NCBI GenBank assembly: GCA_017559885.1
Contig: JAFYQN010000174.1
Location: 1-8,149 of the forward strand
Length of the DNA stretch: 8,149 bases
From: Clostridia bacterium
GTDB taxonomy: Bacteria > Bacillota > Clostridia > Oscillospirales > Acutalibacteraceae
Direction: 5' to 3'
Below are positions 1 through 6,812 of the stretch, piece after piece. The number at the start of each line of letters is the position of its first letter. Positions within the stretch are counted from its first letter, which is position 1. The notes below the pieces were generated by a model that saw only the letters and a list, made by a program, of their open reading frames with translations, was not told where the DNA came from and did no database searches. Made by a program: the position numbers and the translations under genes.

Positions 1-1300
1 AATATCTTTTTTGACGGCGGCAATTTTAATTTTGGGCGGTTTTGCAATAAAAGAAAAAATCAAAAGCGACAAGTATTTGCTTATGATAGAAAACCAATAT
101 TCAAGAGCATTTGAGCAATTAAATAGCAGTCTTAACAACATAAGCATTGCAATGGAAAAAGCAACCTACGTTTCTTCGGCAAAAAAGATGACGTCGCTAT
201 CTGCCGAAATATTTAGCGAAGCAGAGCTTGCAAAATCGGCGCTTTCGGAATTGCCTATGGGAAACGGCAATATATCTACAGTCTACAAGTTTTTATCACA
301 GGTTGGCAATTATGCGTTGGCGGTTTCAAAAAATATAACAAGTGAAAATTCACTTAGCGTAAAACAACGTGAAGAACTTAAAACATTGAGCGATACCGCC
401 AAAACTGTAACGCAGGTAATTAGTGATTCGGGTATAGAGTACAACAATCCAGAACAATGGGCGCAAGTTGTTGAAGATAAACTTAATAACGTAATTAACA
501 ATGACAGTCTCGCATCGTCACTTAATCAGTTAGAAGAAGATTTGTCCGACTATCCAACACTTATATACGATGGACCGTATTCTGACCATATTTTGCAAAA
601 GCAACCGCTTATGACATCAAGCGGAAAAGAGTATTCCGAAGACGAGGCGCTCAATATTGCGCAACGGGTTGTGGGTGAAAACAACACGCTTACCTTTAGT
701 GAAACTACCGAAGGCAAAATTGAAGGTTACCGTTTTAGCAATGATAACGTAAATATAAGCGTAAGTCGTATTGGCGGTTACGTGGTTTATATGCGAAAAA
801 ACCGCGTTGTAGGAGAAAACTTGTTTTCTTATGACCAAGCGCTTTCAAGGGCAAAAAAGTTTTTAGAGCAGTTAAAGATAAATAATATGACCGACACTTA
901 TTATTATACAGATAACGGCGTATGCGTTATAAATTTTGCTTATCTTGACGGTCAAACAATATGTTATACCGATTTAATAAAGGTTGGCGTTGCAATGGAT
1001 ACTGGCGAAATAATGATGCTTGAGACGTCGGGGTATCTTACCAATCATACCGAACGCGCATTTGCTTCACTTGAAATTACAGCCGAACAGGCAATGGAAA
1101 AGATAAGCAGCGACCTTGAAATAAAGGAATACTCAATAGCGCTTATTCCAACCGATGCAGGCGGCGAAGTACGTTGTTATGAATTTTTGTGCGTTGGTGA
1201 AAACAATCAAGAAATTTTAGTCTATATTAATGCCCACACCCTTGAGGAAGAACAAATTTATATTTTGCTTAAAAGCGATGGTGGAACACTTGTAAAATAA
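1..1300 (+). CDS. ypeB: Germination protein YpeB, 5'-partial
   Basis: Probable YpeB, the membrane-anchored partner that stabilises the cortex-lytic enzyme SleB in spores (established for Bacillus). The frame is open to the window edge, so the start is probably a few codons upstream; the first in-window start is a TTG at 11 with no room for a ribosome site. Numbering from that TTG gives 429 residues, against about 450 in Bacillus subtilis. Residues 1-13 are the end of a hydrophobic N-terminal anchor. Residues 20-180 are mostly helical with the pattern ENQYSRAF and a YKFLSQVGNYA segment typical of the family. The conserved YDGPYSDHI lies at 186-194. Residues 205-420 hold repeated PepSY-like units, including GYLTNHTER at 341-349. 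sleB would be expected just upstream, outside the window. Forespore-specific expression is known for the family, but its promoter is not visible here. Family assignment is confident. Confidence 0.9.
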   Translation, partial: ISFLTAAILILGGFAIKEKIKSDKYLLMIENQYSRAFEQLNSSLNNISIAMEKATYVSSAKKMTSLSAEIFSEAELAKSALSELPMGNGNISTVYKFLSQVGNYALAVSKNITSENSLSVKQREELKTLSDTAKTVTQVISDSGIEYNNPEQWAQVVEDKLNNVINNDSLASSLNQLEEDLSDYPTLIYDGPYSDHILQKQPLMTSSGKEYSEDEALNIAQRVVGENNTLTFSETTEGKIEGYRFSNDNVNISVSRIGGYVVYMRKNRVVGENLFSYDQALSRAKKFLEQLKINNMTDTYYYTDNGVCVINFAYLDGQTICYTDLIKVGVAMDTGEIMMLETSGYLTNHTERAFASLEITAEQAMEKISSDLEIKEYSIALIPTDAGGEVRCYEFLCVGENNQEILVYINAHTLEEEQIYILLKSDGGTLVK

Positions 1301-1318
1301 AATTTAAAATTACAGTGT

Positions 1319-1347
1319 AAGGAACTCAATATTGGGTTCCTTTTTTT
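1319..1347 (+). terminator. Intrinsic terminator of ypeB
   Basis: An inverted repeat at 1319-1342 (AAGGAACTCAAT / ATTGGGTTCCTT, one T:G wobble) is followed by seven T residues at 1341-1347. It starts 19 bases after the ypeB stop and separates ypeB from the next promoter. Confidence 0.88.
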
Positions 1348-1354
1348 GTTTTAA

Positions 1355-1383
1355 TTTACATATTCGCTAAAGTGTGGTACAAT
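1355..1383 (+). promoter_or_regulatory. Sigma-A-type promoter of the C39-like gene
   Basis: A -35 box TTTACA (1355-1360), a 17-base spacer and a -10 box TACAAT (1378-1383) preceded by TGG give an extended -10 promoter. Each hexamer differs from consensus by one base. It lies just after the ypeB terminator and 27 bases before the next ATG, so the leader should be only about 20 bases. Read directly from sequence; activity is inferred. Confidence 0.8.
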
Positions 1384-1410
1384 AAATAAAACAAATTTTG
1401 TGAGGTTATT

Positions 1411-1776
1411 ATGCCGTTAGTTGAAAGTGTTAAACATATTTATGAACCCAATCCGTTAGCGTGTGGGCAGGCGGTGCTTGCGATGCTTTCGGGTATAGAC
1501 GTACAAGAGATAATTAAACTTGTAAATACCGAAAAAGAAACCACCCTTAAAGATATGAAAAATGCCCTAAAAACCCTTGAAATTGGCTTTAAAGAAAACA
1601 GGGTAGAGGTTAAAGAAAAAAGCGAATTACCTCGTGTTGCGCTACTTAGTTTAGAAACGCCAAAATGTTGGCATTGGTCACTTTACTTTGCCGGCGTGTT
1701 TTATGACCCTGAATATGGTGTGTGTGTGGATTTCCCACCCTCAAATAGACGCTATTTTTGGGAAATAACACCTTGA
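1411..1776 (+). CDS. Small C39-like (papain-fold) cysteine protein
   Basis: A 121-residue protein with no signal peptide or membrane segment, so probably cytosolic. The layout resembles the peptidase C39-like group. A candidate nucleophile Cys18 lies in ACGQAVLAML (17-26), a candidate His88 in CWHWSLYF, and a candidate Asp99 in FYDPEYG (97-103). The Gln that usually precedes the Cys by about five residues in C39 peptidases is not obvious; Glu12 and Asn14 lie in that area. Proteolytic activity is therefore uncertain. There is no fused ABC exporter and no double-glycine leader peptide nearby, so a bacteriocin-processing role is not supported. The start is chosen because TGAGGT (1401-1406) sits five bases before the ATG. 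It has its own promoter, and its stop codon falls within the -35 box of the rpe promoter. Biological role unknown. Confidence 0.75.
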   Translation: MPLVESVKHIYEPNPLACGQAVLAMLSGIDVQEIIKLVNTEKETTLKDMKNALKTLEIGFKENRVEVKEKSELPRVALLSLETPKCWHWSLYFAGVFYDPEYGVCVDFPPSNRRYFWEITP

Positions 1777-1801
1777 CAATACGGCTTATAAACAGTACAA
1801 T
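1773..1801 (+). promoter_or_regulatory. Sigma-A-type promoter of rpe
   Basis: A perfect -35 TTGACA (1773-1778), a 17-base spacer and a -10 TACAAT (1796-1801). The upstream gene's TGA stop (1774-1776) is contained in the -35 box. Initiation near 1808 would leave a leader of about 27 bases before the rpe ATG. Near-consensus sequence suggests strong constitutive expression; this is inference. Confidence 0.85.
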
Positions 1802-1834
1802 TATATTGATTAAATTAAAGCATAGGTGAACAGT

Positions 1835-2479
1835 ATGGTAAAGATTTCTCCATCAATATTAATTTCGGATTTTTTGACACTTAAAGACAGTATAAAAGAG
1901 CTTGAAGCAGCAGGGGTAGATATGCTTCATCTTGACGTTATGGATGGTATTTTTGTACCAAATATTTCGTTTGGTAACCCCGTTATAAAATCAATAAAGG
2001 CGCACAGCAACTTGCCGCTTGACGTACATCTTATGATTGACCGTCCACACAGATATATTGAGGAATTTGCAAAGTATGCCGACCTTTTAGGTTTTCATTA
2101 TGAGGCAGGTTCCGACAATGTCGAGTTGCTTAAAAAAATACGTGAACTCGGTTGTAAAAGTTGTATTACAATAAAACCTGCAACACCTGCCGAGGCAATT
2201 TTCGACCTTTTACCTCTTTGTGATATGGTGCTTGTTATGTCGGTTGAGCCAGGATTTGGCGGTCAAAAGTTTATGCCGATGGCACTTGACAAGATTAAGG
2301 CGTTAAAGGAAGAAAGTATACGTCAGGGACTTAATATCGACATTGAGGTTGATGGCGGTATAAATGCCGAAACCGCGCCTCAGGCAATTGCTGCCGGCGC
2401 TAACGTTTTGGTGGCAGGCAATTTCTTGTTCTCTGCCGATGATATGGGCGCAAAGGTAAAAGAGATTAAGGCGCTTTAA
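1835..2479 (+). CDS. rpe: Ribulose-phosphate 3-epimerase
   Basis: Interconverts D-ribulose 5-phosphate and D-xylulose 5-phosphate in the pentose phosphate pathway; cytosolic (βα)8 barrel. The product is 214 residues, normal for the family. It opens MVKISPSILISDF. The metal ligands expected from the family are all present: His32 and Asp34 in LHLDVMDG, His65 in DVHLM, and Asp173 in EVDGG. The signature SVEPGFGGQKF is at 136-146 and the C-terminal phosphate-binding GG and AGNFLF segments are intact. An in-frame GTG at 1826 would add three residues, but the ATG at 1835 is preferred because AGGTGA (1824-1829) then lies five bases upstream. No terminator follows, so transcription may continue into the small gene and the phosphohexomutase gene. 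Confidence 0.96.
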   Translation: MVKISPSILISDFLTLKDSIKELEAAGVDMLHLDVMDGIFVPNISFGNPVIKSIKAHSNLPLDVHLMIDRPHRYIEEFAKYADLLGFHYEAGSDNVELLKKIRELGCKSCITIKPATPAEAIFDLLPLCDMVLVMSVEPGFGGQKFMPMALDKIKALKEESIRQGLNIDIEVDGGINAETAPQAIAAGANVLVAGNFLFSADDMGAKVKEIKAL

Positions 2480-2506
2480 ATACGTAGCATAAATTTTTAC
2501 GCGCTG

Positions 2507-2530
2507 TTAACACTTGTAAAGAGGTGTTAA
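2507..2530 (+). promoter_or_regulatory. Hairpin masking a ribosome binding site
   Basis: An inverted repeat, TTAACACTT (2507-2515) and AGGTGTTAA (2522-2530), forms a 9-base-pair stem with one T:G wobble and a 6-base loop GTAAAG. The right arm contains most of the GAGGTG ribosome site (2521-2526) of the 42-codon gene starting at 2532. No T-tract follows, so it is not a terminator. Folding would hide the ribosome site; alternatively the palindrome could be a protein-binding site. Structure is seen; function is inferred. Confidence 0.5.
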
Positions 2531-2531
2531 T

Positions 2532-2660
2532 ATGGCAAATAAAAATTTTAAACAGGGTTTTTTATCTTTGTTTTTAAAATCAATGGTTATTACGTTATCA
2601 ATTATAGCGCTAATAGTTATAGGATATTTTACCGCCTCATTTTTTGGCGGCGGTTTATAA
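2532..2660 (+). CDS. Small single-pass membrane protein, 42 aa
   Basis: A short gene between rpe and the phosphohexomutase gene. GAGGTG (2521-2526) lies five bases before the ATG, which is ideal spacing. The product starts MANKNFKQGF, with basic residues Lys4, Lys7 and Lys16, then a hydrophobic segment at about residues 18-38 (MVITLSIIALIVIGYF and on), and ends FFGGGL. This predicts a single membrane segment with the N-terminus inside. The stop codon TAA (2658-2660) overlaps the ribosome site AAGGAGA of the next gene, suggesting translational coupling. I do not recognise the family. The hydrophobic pattern, precise ribosome site and tight fit between genes support a real gene. It could act as a small regulator or membrane tether, but nothing in the sequence specifies this. 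Confidence 0.68.
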   Translation: MANKNFKQGFLSLFLKSMVITLSIIALIVIGYFTASFFGGGL

Positions 2661-2670
2661 GGAGAAAATA

Positions 2671-4143
2671 ATGGACTATATGTTTTTAAAAAGCGGTACC
2701 GACGTACGTGGTATTGCATCAGATTTAGGTGGTAAAGCAATTGAACTTACCGACAAGGCGGTTTACGATATTTCTGCGGCGTTTGCCGTATGGTGCGTAA
2801 ACAAGTTTTCAAAACCTGCAAACGAGTTGTGTATAGCAATAGGTCACGATTCGCGTATATCGGCCGACAGAATAAGCGCTTGTGTTAAAGATGCGCTTAC
2901 AAACGCAGGGGTTACGGTTCTTGATTGCGGTCTTGCGTCAACGCCTGCAATGTTTATGACCACGGTTGATTTACATACCGACGCGGCAATTCAAATTACT
3001 GCAAGTCATCATCCGTTTGATAGAAACGGTCTTAAGTTCTTTATAGGTACAGGCGGTCTTGAAGGTAGCGATATATCCGAAATTTTGACACTTGCTTCAC
3101 AAGAACAAGAATTAATCAGTGAAGAAAAGGGCGAAGTTAAACCAACCGACTATATGAAAGACTATGCCGCGCGTCTTCGCGATATGATTATACGTGAGGT
3201 AGCAAAGGGTGAAAAACCGCTTGAAGGTTATCATATAGTGGTTGACGCAGGTAATGGCGTTGGCGGATTTTATGCTAACGAGGTATTAGCACCGCTTGGC
3301 GCAAATGTTATGGGTAGTCAATTTTTAGACCCTGACGGTATGTTCCCAAACCATATACCAAACCCCGAAAATAAACAAGCGATTGAAAGCATTTGTGAAG
3401 CTGTAAAGAAAAGCAATGCCGATTTTGGCGTTATATTTGATACCGACGTTGATAGAGCAGGTTGTGTTGACGGCGACGGCAACGAAATTAACCGTAACCG
3501 ACTTATCGCCATAGCGGCATATATTGCTTTAGACGGTAAAAAAGGCGGCACAATTGTTACTGACTCGGTAACGTCTGACGGACTTAAAAAATATATCCAA
3601 GAAGATTTGGGTGGTGTTCACTACCGTTATCGTCGCGGATATAAAAACGTTATAAACAAAGCGATCGAACTTTGCGAACAGGGTATTGATTGTCCGCTTG
3701 CTATCGAAACATCAGGTCACGCGGCTTTACGCGAAAACTATTTCCTTGATGATGGCGCATACCTTGCAACCAAGATTATAATCGAACTTGCAAAGGGTGT
3801 TGATATAAAAGCGTTGCTTTCTACAATGGAAATGCCTGTTGAAGAAGCCGAATATCGCTTTAATATACTTACAAAAGATTTTCGTACTTACGGCGAAAAG
3901 GTAATTGCCGAATTAGAACAATTTGCCGCAGGTCAAGACGGCTACGTTATTGCCGACGATAACCGTGAGGGTATTCGCGTTTCTACACCAAATGGTTGGT
4001 TCTTGCTTCGTCTTAGCGTTCACGACCCCGTAATGCCGATGAATTTTGAAAGCAATAATTTAGGCGGCATAGAAATTATGAAAAATGAACTAAAAGAGTT
4101 TTTCGAAAACTTTAGCGAACTCGAAATGCCAAAAGATTTTTAA
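2671..4143 (+). CDS. Phosphohexomutase (phosphoglucomutase/phosphomannomutase family)
   Basis: Predicted α-D-phosphohexomutase, moving phosphate between C1 and C6 of hexose phosphates (glucose and/or mannose), feeding nucleotide-sugar and cell-wall glycan synthesis; cytosolic. It has 490 residues and the four family regions in order. GTDVRG is at 9-14. The catalytic serine loop is TASHHP at 110-115 (Ser112), usually TASHNP. The metal loop is DTDVDR at 257-262 (Asp257, 259, 261). The sugar-specificity loop ETSGH is at 346-350. The phosphate-site region is RLSVHDP at 447-453, where most members have a Ser-x-Thr-Glu-Pro type loop. The HHP and HDP variants suggest a divergent subgroup, so glucose versus mannose preference cannot be called. 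The ATG at 2671 follows AAGGAGA (2659-2664) with a six-base gap. A longer TTG start at 2644 is rejected because it would run over the preceding gene's end without a ribosome site. Confidence 0.9.
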   Translation: MDYMFLKSGTDVRGIASDLGGKAIELTDKAVYDISAAFAVWCVNKFSKPANELCIAIGHDSRISADRISACVKDALTNAGVTVLDCGLASTPAMFMTTVDLHTDAAIQITASHHPFDRNGLKFFIGTGGLEGSDISEILTLASQEQELISEEKGEVKPTDYMKDYAARLRDMIIREVAKGEKPLEGYHIVVDAGNGVGGFYANEVLAPLGANVMGSQFLDPDGMFPNHIPNPENKQAIESICEAVKKSNADFGVIFDTDVDRAGCVDGDGNEINRNRLIAIAAYIALDGKKGGTIVTDSVTSDGLKKYIQEDLGGVHYRYRRGYKNVINKAIELCEQGIDCPLAIETSGHAALRENYFLDDGAYLATKIIIELAKGVDIKALLSTMEMPVEEAEYRFNILTKDFRTYGEKVIAELEQFAAGQDGYVIADDNREGIRVSTPNGWFLLRLSVHDPVMPMNFESNNLGGIEIMKNELKEFFENFSELEMPKDF

Positions 4144-4156
4144 TTTAGGAGTTTAT

Positions 4157-6022
4157 ATGAAAAAGATTATATCTGTTTTACTTTCAATAGTTATTATAGC
4201 GTTATCTCTTCCGTTAGGCGCTCTTGCGATTACTGTAAGCGCATTAACAAGTGACGGTTACACCTATGAAATAAACGATAATAAGGCGATTATTACCGCC
4301 GTTGACAAACAAACAAGCGGCAAGGTAATAATTCCCGATGAATTAGATGGCTATGAAGTTGTAGCAATTGGCGATAGGGCTTTTTACGAGTGTAAAAGCA
4401 TAACCGAGATTGTTGTGCCTGATTCAGTTACAAGTATTGGCGACGGCGCGTTTGCCCTTTGTGAAAATTTAAAAGACGTTACATTGCCCGAAGATATCGA
4501 CTCTATAAACAATGGCGTATTCTCTGACTGCGTTAAACTTGAAAACGTTAATATTCCCGATGCAGTTGAGTCAATCGGCGAAATTGCTTTTGCTAATTGT
4601 AAAACGCTCCAAAGTATTAACATACCGCAAAACGTAGTTTCAATCGGCGGTTTGGCATTCGACGGATGCGAATCGCTTGATTCGATAGAAATTCCCGATA
4701 GTGTAACAACTATTGGCGAGGGCGTATTTTTCAATTGTTCAAATCTTGCCGACGTTACAATAGGTAGCGGTTTAGATACCATATCAAAGCAAATGTTTTA
4801 CGGTTGTACGTCAATTACCAAAATAGTAATTCCCGACAATATAAAAATAATCGGCAATAGCGCTTTTGATGGTTGTACCACACTTACTATGTTGCAACTT
4901 ACAAGAAACATCGAAATGATAAAAAGTTACGCGTTCAATGACTGCGACAATTTAGAAGACGTATGGTATACAGGTAATGAAGCGGATAAAAACAATATTA
5001 CTATAGAATTATATAACGATACGTTATTAAATGCTAATTGGCACTATGATTTGTGTGAACCAAACGAGCATAATTACGAAGGCAGTTGTCTAAATGGTTG
5101 TACTGTTTGCGGTTGGGTACCAGCAAACCACGTATATGACGATATGTATGACGAGACTTGCAACATTTGCGGAGATGTACGCGAAGTGCCTGATCGCGAG
5201 TGGAAAATCACAGTAGATAAAACAGGTGTTTATAAAATTGCACTAGGTCTCGGTCTCAATGTTGATTCAAGCATACTAGACGGCATTGAAGGTCCATTGG
5301 CTATTGTTTTAGACAAAAACGGAAACGAAGTGAAATATAACGAGGCAAAAGGCGGATGTCCTCTTGTGGTAGGTCTTACCTATACAGTAGTATCAATTGT
5401 ACAAGTAGAGTTTTCAAGCTGTGTACCCGTAAAGGTTGCCGACACCATTTTCCCAGATACTTCTGCAAGTGATTGGTACAACGATTCTGTAACCTATGCA
5501 GTAGGCGCAGGCATTATGAGTGGTTATTCAAACGGTAAGTTTGGTACAAGCGATTCAATACAACGCCAAGACTTCCTTGTTATGCTTGCACGTCTTGATG
5601 GTGTAGACCTTGACACATACGGCGCAAAAAAGAGCGCTTTTCCCGATGTTCCCGAAAACAGTTACTTTGAAGCGGCTGTTAACTGGGGCTCTGAAAAAGG
5701 AATAGTAACCGGCTACAACAACGGTAAGTTTGGCGTAGGCGATAAGGTAACGCGTGAACAACTTGTAACCTTCCTTTACAGATACGCAGTCTACAAAGGT
5801 TACGACTCAAGTTATGCAAATGACCGCGAAACATTGGTAGCAGGTCAGTATAAAGACTATAAAAATGTATCTGCTTTTGCGAAACAACCAATTCTTTGGG
5901 CTATAGAAAAGGGTGTAATTAGTGGTAAAACTGCTACTACAATAGTACCTCAAGGCAATGCGCAAAGATGCGAAGTTGCAAAAATAATGTTTAATATTTT
6001 CTTAAATGATATTTTTAAATAA
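4157..6022 (+). CDS. Secreted BspA-type leucine-rich repeat protein with three SLH domains
   Basis: A 621-residue surface protein, 13 bases after the phosphohexomutase stop, with AGGAG at 4147-4151. Residues 1-24 form a signal peptide (basic KK, hydrophobic core, ALA cleavage; VSA at 27-29 is an alternative). Residues 57-82 begin a BspA-type repeat array, and residues 83-266 are eight uninterrupted 23-residue units of the form I-x-I-P-D-x-V-x-x-I-G-x-x-A-F-x-x-C-x-x-L. Residues 300-340 carry two Cys motifs of the H-x-Y...C-x-x-C-G type. Residues 347-430 are an unassigned, probably β-rich region. Three SLH domains follow at about 432-485, 494-548 and 565-615 (FPDTSASDWY, FPDVPENSYF, YKDYKNVSAF). 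SLH domains normally bind pyruvylated secondary cell-wall polymer, so this protein should be held on the outer face of the wall. Likely role is adhesion or protein-protein contact; the ligand is unknown. Confidence 0.93.
   Translation: MKKIISVLLSIVIIALSLPLGALAITVSALTSDGYTYEINDNKAIITAVDKQTSGKVIIPDELDGYEVVAIGDRAFYECKSITEIVVPDSVTSIGDGAFALCENLKDVTLPEDIDSINNGVFSDCVKLENVNIPDAVESIGEIAFANCKTLQSINIPQNVVSIGGLAFDGCESLDSIEIPDSVTTIGEGVFFNCSNLADVTIGSGLDTISKQMFYGCTSITKIVIPDNIKIIGNSAFDGCTTLTMLQLTRNIEMIKSYAFNDCDNLEDVWYTGNEADKNNITIELYNDTLLNANWHYDLCEPNEHNYEGSCLNGCTVCGWVPANHVYDDMYDETCNICGDVREVPDREWKITVDKTGVYKIALGLGLNVDSSILDGIEGPLAIVLDKNGNEVKYNEAKGGCPLVVGLTYTVVSIVQVEFSSCVPVKVADTIFPDTSASDWYNDSVTYAVGAGIMSGYSNGKFGTSDSIQRQDFLVMLARLDGVDLDTYGAKKSAFPDVPENSYFEAAVNWGSEKGIVTGYNNGKFGVGDKVTREQLVTFLYRYAVYKGYDSSYANDRETLVAGQYKDYKNVSAFAKQPILWAIEKGVISGKTATTIVPQGNAQRCEVAKIMFNIFLNDIFK
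4403..4954 (+). repeat. Eight in-frame 69-base leucine-rich repeat units
   Basis: Eight consecutive 23-codon units encode residues 83-266 of the SLH protein with no insertions or deletions. The units are clearly related in protein (IPD, SIG, AF, C, L positions) but diverged in DNA, so they are an old coding repeat, not a recent tandem duplication. Confidence 0.85.
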
Positions 6023-6024
6023 AC

Positions 6025-6062
6025 AAAAAAACCTCTGCGAAATTATCTTCGCAGAGGTTTTT
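6025..6062 (+). terminator. Bidirectional intrinsic terminator between convergent genes
   Basis: A perfect 10-base-pair stem CCTCTGCGAA (6032-6041) / TTCGCAGAGG (6048-6057) with a 6-base loop is flanked by seven A residues on the left (6025-6031) and five T residues on the right (6058-6062). It can terminate the plus-strand surface-protein transcript and, read on the minus strand, the amino-acid ABC transporter transcript. It lies between stop codons only 49 bases apart. Confidence 0.93.
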
Positions 6063-6071
6063 GCTATAATA

Positions 6072-6812
6072 TTATAAAACTTTACTTAAAAACTCTTGAA
6101 GTCTTGGGCATTTAGGATTGCCAAAAATCTCTTCAGGAGAGCCTTCTTCTGCTATTACACCCTCATCTATAAAGATTACTCTATCAGCAACTTCGCGAGC
6201 AAATCCCATCTCGTGTGTAACGATTGCCATTGTCATACCGCTTGCGGCAAGGTCCTTAATAACGCCAAGTACTTCGCCAACCATTTCTGGGTCAAGCGCA
6301 CTTGTTGGTTCGTCAAAGAGCATTACTTCAGGATCCATACAAAGAGCTCGCACAATAGCTACACGTTGTTTTTGACCGCCGGATAATTGTGACGGATATG
6401 CATTTGCTCTGTCTGCAAGACCTACCTTTTGTAGCAATGCCATTGCTTTTTTTTCTGCGTCTTGCTTGCTCATTTTGAGTAATTTTACAGGCGCGAGAGT
6501 CATATTTTTAAGTATGGTCATGTGAGGGAAGAGGTTAAACTGTTGGAAAACCATCCCCATTTTTTGACGATGAAGGTTTATATCTGTTTTAGGGTCTGTT
6601 ATATTTACATCGTTGAAGAAAATATTACCGTCAGTTGGGTATTCAAGGAGATTAAGGCAACGTAAAAATGTTGATTTACCGGAGCCGGATGCACCGATAA
6701 TAACCACAACTTCACCTCTTGTGATTTCAGAGTTTATACCTTTCAGAACTTCGATTTCTCCAAAGTTTTTAACTAGGTTTTCTACTCTTATTAAAGCATT
6801 TTTAGTGGTCAC
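6072..6812 (-). CDS. Polar amino-acid ABC transporter ATP-binding protein
   Basis: Cytoplasmic ATPase of a polar amino-acid importer (GlnQ/HisP type), 246 residues, normal length. Visible motifs are Walker A GASGSGKST (40-48), Q-loop Gln90 in FQQFNLFPH, signature LSGGQ (143-147), Walker B VMLFDE (163-168, Glu168), D-loop SALD (171-174) and switch His200 in VTHEMGFA. All catalytic residues are intact. The start is a GTG within the last codons of the permease gene, an 11-base overlap. The ribosome site AAAGGAGG (minus strand, 6823-6830) lies inside the permease gene with a rather long 10-base gap, which fits translational coupling. The exact amino acid transported cannot be read from the ATPase; glutamine, cystine, histidine or arginine transport are all possible. 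Confidence 0.95.
   Translation of the reverse strand: MTTKNALIRVENLVKNFGEIEVLKGINSEITRGEVVVIIGASGSGKSTFLRCLNLLEYPTDGNIFFNDVNITDPKTDINLHRQKMGMVFQQFNLFPHMTILKNMTLAPVKLLKMSKQDAEKKAMALLQKVGLADRANAYPSQLSGGQKQRVAIVRALCMDPEVMLFDEPTSALDPEMVGEVLGVIKDLAASGMTMAIVTHEMGFAREVADRVIFIDEGVIAEEGSPEEIFGNPKCPRLQEFLSKVL

Noticed and set aside
1411..1776. Bacteriocin processing protease
   Set aside because: No fused or adjacent exporter and no double-glycine precursor peptide is present in the window.
1826..1834. GTG start for rpe
   Set aside because: The GTG lies within the ribosome site AGGTGA that serves the ATG at 1835, and family members begin near that ATG.
2644..2670. Upstream TTG start for the phosphohexomutase
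   Set aside because: It lacks a ribosome site and overlaps the small membrane gene, while the ATG at 2671 has AAGGAGA at good spacing and begins at the family's usual N-terminus.
4384..4782. 132-codon minus-strand frame inside the leucine-rich repeat region
   Set aside because: It mirrors the coding periodicity of the repeats, has no ribosome site, and its sequence is only the antisense of the repeat codons.
4403..4954. CRISPR-like or recent tandem DNA repeats
   Set aside because: The 69-base periodicity comes from in-frame protein repeats with diverged DNA; there are no identical repeats with unique spacers.
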